Origin: Exiguobacterium sp. KRL4
Lineage (GTDB): Bacteria; Bacillota; Bacilli; Exiguobacteriales; Exiguobacteriaceae
DNA: 64,000 nt
Direction of reading: 5' to 3'
NCBI RefSeq assembly: GCF_001870785.1
Contig: NZ_MOLV01000016.1
Span: forward strand, 62,001-126,000
This document shows, piece after piece, positions 46,333-55,055 of the stretch. The first letter of the stretch is position 1; each line of letters starts with the position of its first letter. The notes beneath the pieces are model-generated. The model ran no database searches, was not told the DNA's origin, and saw only the letters and a program-made list of their open reading frames with translations. The translations under genes and the position numbers were made by a program.

Positions 46333-46412
46333 GATGTTCGCTTCCCTTCTATGTTTCAAGATTCGCTTAGCGTGTACCTCATACGATCATTGTCCGGATA
46401 TTCTTTCATTCA

Positions 46413-46446
46413 TCTTCAGTTAAACTTCAGATAAGTGTGCTACAAC
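46413..46446 (+). promoter_or_regulatory. 11-bp direct repeats and -10 box of the two-component operon
   Basis: TCTTCAG (46413-46419) and ACTTCAG (46424-46430) are spaced by 11 bp. A degenerate third copy lies a further 11 bp upstream (46402-46408). Ten bases downstream is TACAAC (46441-46446), a plausible -10 box. Such tandem repeats replacing a -35 box are typical of OmpR/PhoB-type activator sites. The ABC operon has the same arrangement. Confidence 0.6.
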
Positions 46447-46465
46447 TAAATGTGAGGTGAAATGC

Positions 46466-47128
46466 ATGACACATATATTAATCGCGGAAGATGAATTTGA
46501 CATTCGCGAATTGTTAACGGAATTACTAGAATCAAGTGGTTATCAAGTTTCGAGTGCGACGAATGGAATGGAAGCTTTACAATTGTACCGATCTGGTTCA
46601 TTCGATTTAATCATTTTAGATATCATGATGCCGTTCTTTGACGGGTTCGAAGTCGCGCGGAACATTCGAAAACAATCTCAAACACCAATCATTTTCTTGA
46701 CTGCCTTGCAAGATGAGGAGAATCAAGTGAAAGGGTTTGACCTCGGAATCGACGATTATATCGCCAAACCGTTTTCGCTCCGGATATTACTAAGACGAAT
46801 CGAAGCCATTATTCGACGGATACAATCGAATGAAGAAGAGTACCTCTCTTTTCGAGAGATTACCCTTTTTCCTTCGAGCTATAACGTTTTAATTTCAGGA
46901 AATCCGATTATATTGACGCTTAAGGAATTTCAAATCCTTCATTTATTGCTCGAACACCCGGGCCGTGTCCTCGAACGTGAACAATTGATTCAGCAACTTT
47001 GGGGATTCGATGCTTTAGGCGATACACGTTTTTTGGATACCCATATCAAAAACTTACGTAAAAAAATCAATCTCCCTTACATTCAAACGGTGAAAGGAGT
47101 CGGCTACAAACTTGAAACGACTAGTTAA
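46466..47128 (+). CDS. OmpR/PhoB-family response regulator
   Basis: The 220-residue regulator has a receiver domain with acidic EDE (8-10), phospho-acceptor Asp52 (IILDIMMP) and the lysine in DYIAKPFS, and a C-terminal winged-helix DNA-binding domain (about 125-220; VLEREQLIQQLWG, RFLDTHIKNLRKKI, VKGVGYKL). The ATG lies after GAGGTGAA. The gene overlaps the kinase gene by 17 bases. It most resembles YclJ-like regulators paired with FtsX-type ABC transporters, inferred from the neighbourhood. Confidence 0.92.
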   Translation: MTHILIAEDEFDIRELLTELLESSGYQVSSATNGMEALQLYRSGSFDLIILDIMMPFFDGFEVARNIRKQSQTPIIFLTALQDEENQVKGFDLGIDDYIAKPFSLRILLRRIEAIIRRIQSNEEEYLSFREITLFPSSYNVLISGNPIILTLKEFQILHLLLEHPGRVLEREQLIQQLWGFDALGDTRFLDTHIKNLRKKINLPYIQTVKGVGYKLETTS

Positions 47129-48500
47129 GCGTCAAAGAATTACCGGAAAATTATTTTTTTTGACGATGAGCTTACTCATCGTCGCCGTCCTCTCGACGGT
47201 CGGTTTTCTATATGCGACGTTGCCATCCTATTATCAAAGTTATCGGGAAGACCAATTTCATTCGACGATTGAGTCGATTGAGCAAGATAGCAAACAACTC
47301 TCGAGCGAGAATCTCCTCCCTCTGCTCGACCAGTTGACTGTCAAAGGCATTCGTTTTTCCTTATGGACAGAAGATGACCAACTATTATATGCACCAGGTT
47401 TTGGTCGCGGACCGGTTCGCAGGACGGTCAATAATTCACCTGAAGGTATGATTCAAGCGTCAATCCCGCTTCATTTAACGGATCAAACAGTTACGCTCGA
47501 TGTCGACCAAATGATTCAACCGATTAACGAGGTCAAAGCTGTCATCTTAAAGCTCGCCCCTTACATCGTCTTCCCCTTACTTTTGCTAGCAGGACTCGCA
47601 GCCTATCTCTATTCGCGGACCATCTCCCGTCCTCTGCTCTCCATCAATCAAGCGACGGAAGAACTAGCGAACTTAAACTTTTCAGTCCGGACATACCATA
47701 CATCGACGGATGAGTTAGGTGATTTATCCCGAAACATCAATCAACTTGCAACTAAACTCGAGGTGACGATGGATTCCTTACACGCTTCAAATGAGCAACT
47801 TCGTTTAGAAGCAGAAAAAGATCGGCAACGCGATACCGAACGGCGGCAGTTATTTCTCGCCATCTCGCACGAACTAAAAACACCTGTCACTATCGTCAAA
47901 GGTCAGATTGAAGGGATGCTCTTGAACCTCGGCGTATATCGCGACCGCGATCACTATTTGGAGCGTGCCGGTCAGGTCATCGAAAACATGGAGCGGCTCA
48001 TTGCTGAACTACTCGAAGTCGCGCGTGTTGAACAAATGGAATTACAACTTGAGGAAACAAATCTACTCACATTAATCAAACAGCAACTTCATCAATTCGA
48101 TCAACTCATTCATGACAGTAACTTGCACGTCACGCTCCCAGATGAAGAACGAACTGTCAAAACAGATCGCCACCTGTTAGAACGCGCCCTCCACAACCTG
48201 TTGATGAACGCGATTTCGTATACATCCCCTGGTGGCATGATTCAAATCGAAATAATGGATACACAGGATGACGTGACGTTAACGATTACGAATGCTCCAA
48301 CCATCCACGATTCGAGTGATACTGCCGCCTGGTTCCATCCCCTTGCCCGTGCTGAACAATCACGAAACCGTATTCACGGTGGGAGTGGTCTTGGTCTCTA
48401 CTTAGTGCATCAAATCACGGAACGGTTAGATCTCGATGCTATGCTAACAGGGAATGTCGATCAAGTTCAATTTACAGCACGATTTAAGTCACTTTCTTGA
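47112..48500 (+). CDS. membrane sensor histidine kinase
   Basis: The 462-residue kinase has two membrane helices (about 13-33 and 153-175) flanking an extracytoplasmic sensor domain of about 120 residues, a HAMP segment, a HisKA box (FLAISHELKTPVTIVKGQ with the phosphorylated His) and an ATPase domain with N box HNLLMNAISYTSPGG and G2 box GGSGLGLYLVHQI. The likely start is TTG at 47112 inside the end of the regulator gene, 12 bases after AAAGGAG. The signal is unknown. Confidence 0.9.
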   Translation: MKRLVKRQRITGKLFFLTMSLLIVAVLSTVGFLYATLPSYYQSYREDQFHSTIESIEQDSKQLSSENLLPLLDQLTVKGIRFSLWTEDDQLLYAPGFGRGPVRRTVNNSPEGMIQASIPLHLTDQTVTLDVDQMIQPINEVKAVILKLAPYIVFPLLLLAGLAAYLYSRTISRPLLSINQATEELANLNFSVRTYHTSTDELGDLSRNINQLATKLEVTMDSLHASNEQLRLEAEKDRQRDTERRQLFLAISHELKTPVTIVKGQIEGMLLNLGVYRDRDHYLERAGQVIENMERLIAELLEVARVEQMELQLEETNLLTLIKQQLHQFDQLIHDSNLHVTLPDEERTVKTDRHLLERALHNLLMNAISYTSPGGMIQIEIMDTQDDVTLTITNAPTIHDSSDTAAWFHPLARAEQSRNRIHGGSGLGLYLVHQITERLDLDAMLTGNVDQVQFTARFKSLS

Positions 48501-48509
48501 ATTTCCTGC

Positions 48510-48539
48510 TTGCCAGGCAACCTCTTTTTTCGCTATACT
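48510..48539 (+). promoter_or_regulatory. promoter of the marR-MFS operon
   Basis: TTGCCA (48510-48515), an 18-base spacer and TATACT (48534-48539). The -10 box runs into the 34-bp palindrome. Confidence 0.6.
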
Positions 48540-48570
48540 CCTTTAAGTTAACTAGTTAACTTAAAGGAGT
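48537..48570. promoter_or_regulatory. 34-bp perfect palindrome, likely MarR operator
   Basis: Both 17-bp arms are exact complements, centred on CTAG at 48552-48555, with the inner part GTTAACTAGTTAAC. It spans from the -10 box to the ribosome site AAAGGAG of the marR-like gene, so binding would block transcription start. In a longer RNA it could also mask the ribosome site. Confidence 0.75.
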
Positions 48571-48577
48571 TTTTTTG

Positions 48578-49015
48578 ATGTCATCCCAACAAGAAGATAT
48601 ACTTGGTCAACTTTCAAAAGTCGCTCGGCTCGTCAAACGGGACATCGACCTCACACTGTCTCAGCATTCTTTACACACCGGTCAATGGGCCTTGTTAAAA
48701 GCAGTATCTTTACTCGAGCCAGTTTCACAAATCACGCTCTCGAAATACTTAGTCATCGAAAAACCAGCCGTCACGAAAACGGTCGCCCACTTAGAGGAGT
48801 TAGGCTTCGTCTCGCGGCAATCCGCCGGACGCCACCGCCTTGTTGAATTAACACCACAAGCACGCGATTCGTTCGATACAATTGACGGAGCGGTCCAGGA
48901 AGCTCATCAAACGTTTCTCGCCGAGCTATCAATCGAAGAACAATCGACTTTAGAAATCTTAATGACTCGTCTGCTCACAATCCATCGCCCCGTCGAACAG
49001 GAGGAGTTGTCTTGA
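48578..49015 (+). CDS. MarR-family transcriptional regulator
   Basis: The 145-residue protein is a winged-helix regulator: LHTGQWALLKAVSLLEPVSQITLSKYLVIEKPAVTKTVAHLEELG-like HTH region and the wing SRQSAGRHRLVELT. MarR proteins usually repress adjacent export genes and respond to small ligands. The ATG follows AAAGGAG by eight bases. It overlaps the MFS gene (TTGA), and the perfect palindrome in its promoter suggests autorepression. Confidence 0.9.
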   Translation: MSSQQEDILGQLSKVARLVKRDIDLTLSQHSLHTGQWALLKAVSLLEPVSQITLSKYLVIEKPAVTKTVAHLEELGFVSRQSAGRHRLVELTPQARDSFDTIDGAVQEAHQTFLAELSIEEQSTLEILMTRLLTIHRPVEQEELS

Positions 49016-50193
49016 ATCGCTTATTCCATCGTCACTACTTGACGACACTCCTCGTCAATCTACTATTGTTCATCACCTTTTATCTCCTGAATGCTTCCTT
49101 GCCCTTACTCGCCGCAAAACAATTCGACGTCTCTCGAAGTTCGCTCGGTTGGGTCGTGACGGCATTCATCTTAGCGACGGTCTGTTCACGTCCATTAATC
49201 GGACATTGGCTCGATCGTTATGAACTTAAACGGATGTTACTACTATCTGCTAGCCTGTTTACATTTATCAGTTGTTTGTATCTCATCGTCTTACCATTTG
49301 AGTCATTCAGCCTGTTACTCATCATTCGTGTCTTACATGGTTTTAGTTTCGGAATGATTTCTTCTTCACTGAGCTTGAGTGTGACAACATTGATTCCAAA
49401 ACCTCGCCAAGGTGAAGGGCTGGGTTACTTTGTTCTTTCGATGAATCTCGCCTCCGTTCTCGGCCCTGTCATCGGATTGACGTTGATTGCACACGATGCA
49501 CTCGTCTGGTATTTCGTCACGATTGCCTCACTTGCGATTTGTTCATTCCTCTTGATGATACGGTTACCCTTAACAAGCAATCACCTTACGACTTCTTCAC
49601 CGTTTCGTTTACGACAATCGCTTTTCTTGGCAAGTCCTGTCTTGCTACTTGCCACTGTCCTTGCTGGAATCGCAATTTCAAGTACGTCCGCCTTCATTTC
49701 CCTTTATGCGGATACGATGCATCATGTCACCTATGCCTCTTACTTCTATGGTCTCGCCGCCCTCGGTATGGTTGCCATTCGACCTTTTGCTGGTAAACGG
49801 TTTGATCGAAAAGGACATGCCTCGGTGCTAGTTCCGTCTTACGGACTATACGCCACTGGATTTTTAGTACTTGGTCTCTTCCCGACCCTTCCTGGTTTAT
49901 TGCTTGCTGCCCTCATCATCGGTGTCGGTTCTGCTTCGATCTTCCCGGGGCTACAAACCGTCATGTTGACGTATGCTGCACCCGAACAAAAAGGAAAAGC
50001 GATTTCAACATTTTTTCTCGCCTACGATAGTGGCTTCGGAATCGGTGCCTTTCTATTGTCAGGCATTTCTGCAAAGGTAGGGTACTCAAATATGTTTTTG
50101 ATGTGTAGCCTCGTTGTCGTGAGCAGTGGACTTTTATACGGCTATTTCCATCGTTCTTCGCCGATACCGACCGACCAAAGCATTGCGTCATAA
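49012..50193 (+). CDS. MFS transporter, drug-efflux-like
   Basis: The 393-residue protein has twelve predicted membrane helices and typical MFS loops: GHWLDRYELKRMLL between helices 2 and 3, and PKPRQGEGLGYFVLSMNLASVLGPVIG in helix 5 (antiporter-like). The second half contains RPFAGKRFDRKGHASVLVPS. The TTG start overlaps the marR stop and has GGAGGAG upstream. Coupling with a MarR regulator suggests efflux of a toxic compound; the substrate is unknown. Confidence 0.9.
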   Translation: MNRLFHRHYLTTLLVNLLLFITFYLLNASLPLLAAKQFDVSRSSLGWVVTAFILATVCSRPLIGHWLDRYELKRMLLLSASLFTFISCLYLIVLPFESFSLLLIIRVLHGFSFGMISSSLSLSVTTLIPKPRQGEGLGYFVLSMNLASVLGPVIGLTLIAHDALVWYFVTIASLAICSFLLMIRLPLTSNHLTTSSPFRLRQSLFLASPVLLLATVLAGIAISSTSAFISLYADTMHHVTYASYFYGLAALGMVAIRPFAGKRFDRKGHASVLVPSYGLYATGFLVLGLFPTLPGLLLAALIIGVGSASIFPGLQTVMLTYAAPEQKGKAISTFFLAYDSGFGIGAFLLSGISAKVGYSNMFLMCSLVVVSSGLLYGYFHRSSPIPTDQSIAS

Positions 50194-50231
50194 AGTCAAG
50201 CACAACAAGAAAAAAGGGGTTGCCATCTCAC

Positions 50232-50381
50232 ATGATGTACAATCCCTTCTTTGAGTTCTCGAAACGACGTCATGCGCTTCACTCGACGCCTAAAGGAAAA
50301 GCGTCAGTGTATGACAAACAAGATCTGTGGAAAACCAAGTTATATCTTAGCCCACTCGTTAGTCTCAACGAGCAGGAGTAG
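50232..50381 (+). CDS. possible 49-residue small protein
   Basis: A frame of 49 codons, MMYNPFFEFSKRRH onwards, fills most of the gap after the MFS gene and overlaps the antisense end of the ABC ATPase gene by 17 bases. It is basic and soluble-looking. The nearest purine-rich stretch (AAAAGGGG) is about 12 bases from the ATG, so translation is doubtful. I recognise no family; it may be a chance frame or a gene remnant. Confidence 0.2.
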   Translation: MMYNPFFEFSKRRHALHSTPKGKASVYDKQDLWKTKLYLSPLVSLNEQE

Positions 50382-51069
50382 CTTGTCCTTCAACAATACG
50401 TTTTCTCTCAACAAAACGTTGTTTCTTTAATTCAATGATATGATCGGCAGCACGGGCGACTTCAGCTGAGTGCGTCACCGTAATGATGCATCGGTTGGCA
50501 TCATGCGCAAGTTGTTGAAACAGACGAATGATATCCATCGCTGTTTTTTCATCAAGTGCCCCGGTCGGCTCGTCTGCGAGAATGATTGGTGCTTCCGTCG
50601 CAAGGGCTCGTGCGATTGCAACTCGTTGCTGTTGACCACCACTCAACTGTAAGACATTTTTCTTCGCATGGGCTTCATCGATTCCAACCTGTCCAAGTAT
50701 TTCGATGGCTCGTTTCTTTTTCCCCTTTATACGTTGTCCGCTCAAGTCGAGCGCGACGATCACATTATCTAATGCATTCATATACGTCAATAAATTAAAC
50801 GATTGAAAGACCGTCGCCGCATGGCGTGAACGATACGTTGTCAGTCCGATCTTACGGATGTCGCGCCCTTCATATTGAATTTGTCCTTCCGTTGGTGAGT
50901 CCAATCCACTCAACAAACTAAGTGCCGTCGTTTTTCCGGAACCTGATTCTCCGAGAATCGCATAAAACCGCCCTGCCTCGAATTGCATCGAAACCTCGTT
51001 CAAGATTCGTTGTTGTTTCCCAGCCGATGTATAGGCATAAGAGACGTTCGTCATTTCTAAAGTCGTCAT
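50365..51069 (-). CDS. ABC transporter ATP-binding protein (MacB/LolD type)
   Basis: The 234-residue ATPase has Walker A GESGSGKTTALSLL, Q-loop VFQSFNLL, signature LSGGQQQRVAIARAL, Walker B IILADEPTGALD and the switch histidine in VTHSAEVARAA. This is the sub-family that pairs with FtsX-type permeases. It follows the permease gene by 4 bases in the order permease-ATPase. Confidence 0.93.
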   Translation of the reverse strand: MTTLEMTNVSYAYTSAGKQQRILNEVSMQFEAGRFYAILGESGSGKTTALSLLSGLDSPTEGQIQYEGRDIRKIGLTTYRSRHAATVFQSFNLLTYMNALDNVIVALDLSGQRIKGKKKRAIEILGQVGIDEAHAKKNVLQLSGGQQQRVAIARALATEAPIILADEPTGALDEKTAMDIIRLFQQLAHDANRCIITVTHSAEVARAADHIIELKKQRFVERKRIVEGQATPAR

Positions 51070-51073
51070 GCGT

Positions 51074-52483
51074 TTAATCCTCCCGTAATAGAATTTCTTT
51101 TGGATTCATTCGTAGTAAAGCAAGCGATGGCAGTAAGACTGATAAAAAGACAATCAGACTGCCGATTTCGATGACTTGAATCAAGGTCGTCCAATCAATT
51201 TTCGTCGTCATCTCCGTAATTGGTGGAATGCTATCAAGCACTTGTTGTCCGCGCCCGCCTGAACCACCAAAACCAGTCTGCGTCGTAACAGAACTAGCGG
51301 CTTCCGTCACCTCACGGTTTAAGAGTTGATCCGTCATGAATTGTGAGGTCATCCCCCCTGTCGCATACGTGACGATGAAAGCAATCACCGCAATTGCAAA
51401 CGTTTCAACTAATAATTGTCCCATCAGTTTCGAACGCTTTTCACCCATTGCAAGTAAGATTCCCATCTCTTTCCGACGTTCCCGAACAGATAATAAAATC
51501 AAGAGTGCTAGAATCAGACCTCCTGCGATACTGACGAGATAGACGACTGATTTCGAGAACGATGCAACTTGTTCGATCGGTCCGACCATTTTTTGATAGG
51601 CTGCATCATTCGCATCAAGTGTGAATGTATCCCAGTCTAGTGATGAAACTGCCATTGCTTCTTTTTTGAATGCTCCGATTTCAGATGGATCCTTCAAAGA
51701 ATAGACGACACTTGACACACTAACTGTTCCCTCTTCGGTCGAAAAGTTTGCGAGTGTATCGTTTGTAACGTACATTTGATTCATCGGGTCCAAGAATCCT
51801 GCCGCCCTGAAATTCGCATCAGAAGTCGCTTCCGTTGATGCGGATAGCCCGATGATCGTCAATATTTCTGACTTCTCGGTCGTGGTCGATGTCAGCTTAA
51901 ACGTATCTCCAACTGCGAGGTCATTTTCTGTCGCTAGATTCTCGTCGATGACAACACTGTTGTTTTTAGCGTCAGCAGTCAATGCTTCTCCATCCACGAT
52001 TTTTAATGTCCCGTTCGTATACGTATTAAGTAATTCCATATTCGTCACACCATTTAATGAAAAGTCGGGTGTCGTCATTCCTTCCGGCATCTCACCACCT
52101 CGTCCACCACCCGAGTTTGCCGATTCGCTCTCGATCGGATCGATACCACTTGACGTCGCCGTCGCTTGTGATAGATAGTTGACGGATTTCACTTCGTCTA
52201 ATTGTTCGATTGCTTCGACATCCGTCATGTCGATTGCGACTTGTTCTGGTCTTCCACGCTCCCCAGATGCTTGTCGTTCTTGCATTTGTTTTTGACGGTC
52301 GACTTGAAGTGTTACGGTTGCTCCGAGTTCTTTCCTTGCCTCTTCCCCCGCCGATTTCGCAGCATTTTGAATCGCAAATCCCGATAGTACGAGTGATCCA
52401 ATCACCGTCAGAATAATCAACATGATCATCGTTTTACCCTTTCGCGCTACAATACTTTTCCCTGCCCGCTTCAAAAAATTCAT
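51074..52483 (-). CDS. FtsX-type ABC transporter permease
   Basis: The 469-residue permease has an N-terminal membrane helix, a large extracytoplasmic domain of about 260 residues containing glycine-rich insertions (SGGGRGGEMPEG), and three C-terminal helices including ILLSVRERRKEMGILLAMGEKRSK, the FtsX/MacB signature loop. A second small external loop has GFGGSGGRGQQ. AAAGGAGG precedes the ATG. The organisation resembles Bacillus YclI. Likely export or mechanotransmission of a peptide or lipid-like substrate is inferred. Confidence 0.9.
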   Translation of the reverse strand: MNFLKRAGKSIVARKGKTMIMLIILTVIGSLVLSGFAIQNAAKSAGEEARKELGATVTLQVDRQKQMQERQASGERGRPEQVAIDMTDVEAIEQLDEVKSVNYLSQATATSSGIDPIESESANSGGGRGGEMPEGMTTPDFSLNGVTNMELLNTYTNGTLKIVDGEALTADAKNNSVVIDENLATENDLAVGDTFKLTSTTTEKSEILTIIGLSASTEATSDANFRAAGFLDPMNQMYVTNDTLANFSTEEGTVSVSSVVYSLKDPSEIGAFKKEAMAVSSLDWDTFTLDANDAAYQKMVGPIEQVASFSKSVVYLVSIAGGLILALLILLSVRERRKEMGILLAMGEKRSKLMGQLLVETFAIAVIAFIVTYATGGMTSQFMTDQLLNREVTEAASSVTTQTGFGGSGGRGQQVLDSIPPITEMTTKIDWTTLIQVIEIGSLIVFLSVLLPSLALLRMNPKEILLRED

Positions 52484-52515
52484 TTTCCGTGTTCCTCCTT
52501 TAACCTTCTAAATTC

Positions 52516-52560
52516 ATCTTATGAAACGCACCTGTAGTCTAGCTGTAGTTCGACTGTATC
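52516..52560 (-). promoter_or_regulatory. 11-bp direct repeats and -10 box of the ABC operon
   Basis: On the minus strand, heptamers GATACAG (52560-52554), ACTACAG (52549-52543) and ACTACAG (52538-52532) are spaced by exactly 11 bp. Ten bases after the last is TAAGAT (52521-52516), a plausible -10 box. The heptamer and the 10-bp distance match the promoter of the two-component genes. Confidence 0.65.
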
Positions 52561-52588
52561 TTGAGCGAAGAAACTGTCTAAACACAAA

Positions 52589-52622
52589 AAAACGAGAATG
52601 ACAATGATGTCATCCTCGTTTT
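52589..52622 (-). terminator. terminator of pheST
   Basis: AAAACGAG.ATGAC pairs with GTCAT.CTCGTTTT (one mismatch) and is followed by a T-run on the minus strand, 25 bases after the pheT stop. Confidence 0.8.
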
Positions 52623-52646
52623 AACTAATTTGATTCTATTTACCTG

Positions 52647-55043
52647 TTACGCACGAAGTTCTGCGCCGAACGCTTTTGTTAAAGCCGTTACGACATGCTC
52701 GTGTGCTTCCGTGACTTCCTCATCCACAAGTGTTCGTTCTTTATTTTGATAACGTAGAGAAAAGGCAAACGACTTTTGATCTGCTCCGACGTTGTCGCCT
52801 GTATAGACATCAAACAACTCCACCTGTTGCAAAAGTGGTCCCGCCGCTTGCGTAATGACATTCTTCACTTCACTCGCTGTCACTGAACGTGGCAGAACAA
52901 TCGCAACGTCACGCGTCATCGATGGGAAACGAGAGATTTCTTGATAGACAAGCGGGTCTTTAGAATGCAATAACATCGCATCAAGTTCGAAGACATACAC
53001 TTCTTTTAGTCCATATTCTTCTTTTGATAATCCAGGATGAACCTGCCCAACAAAACCAATCGCCTCGCCGCCTAGGAAGATCCGCGCCGTCCGACCCGGA
53101 TGCATGGATGGCATCACTACCGCTTCATACGTCAATGACACGTCAAGGGCCTCAGCTAACGTCTCGACGATCCCTTTCATGACGAAGAAATCCGTTTTGA
53201 CGAATGTACCATAGACACGATGTTGCTCGGCCACGCCGACCATGATTCCCGCGACTACTTCTTGTTCAAGCGGTAACGTCTCAAGGGAGGCATCACGTTG
53301 GAGATAAACGCTGCCCAGTTCATAATACGCAAGATCGGCATGCTGACGTGCGACATTATGTTGTGCGACTTCCAGTAATCCCGGAATCAGGGATGTCCGA
53401 AGCGTCGAACGGGCTTCACTGATCGGCATCGCCAATTTTACGGGATGCAAATCGTGTTGTTCGTTGAATTGCATCGCCCGTTGTTCACTCGTCAATGAAT
53501 ACGTGATTGCTTGCGAGAGCCCTGCGCCCTGCAACAACCGACGAATGTGACGACGGTGTTGATTCCGTTTCGGTAAGAAACCACGACTTGCTTCTTGCGG
53601 CAAGCTCGATGTCAACGCATCATAACCATAAAGACGTGCGACCTCTTCCGCTAAATCAGCCGGAATCATTAAATCTTGACGACGTGTCGGAACACTAACC
53701 GTCAACGCATCTGCTGACAACTCGACACCTAGTCCAAGACGTTCTAACAATTCCTTCATGACCGTTCCTTCGATTTCCATTCCGAGACGATGGTTGATGT
53801 ACGAGACGCTCGCTTCGATGAGATGATCGTCGAGTTGTAACGTTCCTGCTTGGACGGTTCCGGATAAAATTGTTCCTCCGGCGAGTTCCGCAATCAACAT
53901 TGCTGCCCGGTCCAGTGCAAGCACGACGCGTCGTGGATCAACACCTTTTTCAAAACGTGAGCTTGAATCAGAGCGAAGCCCAAGCACCCGACTCGTCTTG
54001 CGCACAGGTGTCGGAGCGAAATAAGCTGATTCGAGAACGATGGACGTCGTCGTCGGATCCACTTCCGTATTCGCTCCACCCATGACACCGGCGAGCGCTA
54101 CCGGACGTTCGCCATCCGTGATGACGAGCATCGAGGGGTCCAGTGTTCGTTCTACTTCATCCAGCGTCTGGAACACTTCGCCTGATGTTGCTTGACGAAC
54201 GACGATTTGATTTCCTAGTTTCTTCGCATCAAAAGCGTGTAACGGCTGCCCCGTTTCTAGTAAAACAAAGTTCGTGGTATCGACGACATTGTTGATTGGC
54301 CGGATTCCGTTGGCGATCAGACGATTTTTTAACCACAACGGGGATTCACCGATCGTAATATCACGAATTTCACGCGCCGCATAAAACGAACATTCCTCTG
54401 AATCCAGTCGAACACGAAGGTTCGTACTTTCTGATCCTTCCGACACTGCGACGGTAGGGAAAACAGGACTTGTATTCAAGATACCTGCGACTTCGTGGGC
54501 GACACCGTACATACTGAGACAATCCGAACGGTTTGGTGTGAGTCCAAGTTCCAATACTTCATCATGTAGTCCGAGTAACGCTAAGACGTCTTGACCGGGT
54601 TCGACTTTTTCACGGAAGGTATGAATCCCGTCTTGTTCGTCCTCACGGATATATTTTTTCTCAAATCCAAGCTCTTCAAGCGAACAAATCATTCCTTCGG
54701 AGACGACTCCTCGTAATTTAGCCCGTTTTATCTTAATACCGGGAAGGCGTGCCCCGACGCGCGCGACGATGACGTTTTGCCCGACATCAACGTTGGGTGC
54801 ACCACAAACGATTTGAACGGGTTCTTCTTGTCCGATATCGACGGTCGTGACATTGAGTTTATCCGCTTCCGGATGTTTTTCTTTCGTCAAGACGTGTCCT
54901 ACGACGATATTACTTAACTCCGCGTCGCGGACTTCGACACCTTCGACTTCGATTCCACTTTTCGTGATCAAATCAGCTAATTCTTCACCCGTTTTTTGAC
55001 GGACATCGACGAATTCCTGTAACCATTGTTTTGAGACTAACAT
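52647..55043 (-). CDS. pheT: phenylalanyl-tRNA synthetase beta subunit
   Basis: PheT forms the alpha2-beta2 synthetase with PheS. The 798-residue protein has the N-terminal tRNA-binding OB fold (VVGHVLTKEKHPEADKLNVTTVDIG), the B3/B4 region (LGLTPNRSDCLSMYGVA), B5 (DHLIEASVSYINHRLG), the catalytic-like module and the C-terminal ferredoxin-fold anticodon-binding domain (EISRFPSMTRDVAIVLP). It follows pheS by 12 bases and ends at a terminator. Confidence 0.97.
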   Translation of the reverse strand: MLVSKQWLQEFVDVRQKTGEELADLITKSGIEVEGVEVRDAELSNIVVGHVLTKEKHPEADKLNVTTVDIGQEEPVQIVCGAPNVDVGQNVIVARVGARLPGIKIKRAKLRGVVSEGMICSLEELGFEKKYIREDEQDGIHTFREKVEPGQDVLALLGLHDEVLELGLTPNRSDCLSMYGVAHEVAGILNTSPVFPTVAVSEGSESTNLRVRLDSEECSFYAAREIRDITIGESPLWLKNRLIANGIRPINNVVDTTNFVLLETGQPLHAFDAKKLGNQIVVRQATSGEVFQTLDEVERTLDPSMLVITDGERPVALAGVMGGANTEVDPTTTSIVLESAYFAPTPVRKTSRVLGLRSDSSSRFEKGVDPRRVVLALDRAAMLIAELAGGTILSGTVQAGTLQLDDHLIEASVSYINHRLGMEIEGTVMKELLERLGLGVELSADALTVSVPTRRQDLMIPADLAEEVARLYGYDALTSSLPQEASRGFLPKRNQHRRHIRRLLQGAGLSQAITYSLTSEQRAMQFNEQHDLHPVKLAMPISEARSTLRTSLIPGLLEVAQHNVARQHADLAYYELGSVYLQRDASLETLPLEQEVVAGIMVGVAEQHRVYGTFVKTDFFVMKGIVETLAEALDVSLTYEAVVMPSMHPGRTARIFLGGEAIGFVGQVHPGLSKEEYGLKEVYVFELDAMLLHSKDPLVYQEISRFPSMTRDVAIVLPRSVTASEVKNVITQAAGPLLQQVELFDVYTGDNVGADQKSFAFSLRYQNKERTLVDEEVTEAHEHVVTALTKAFGAELRA

Positions 55044-55055
55044 CTGTTTTCCCCC

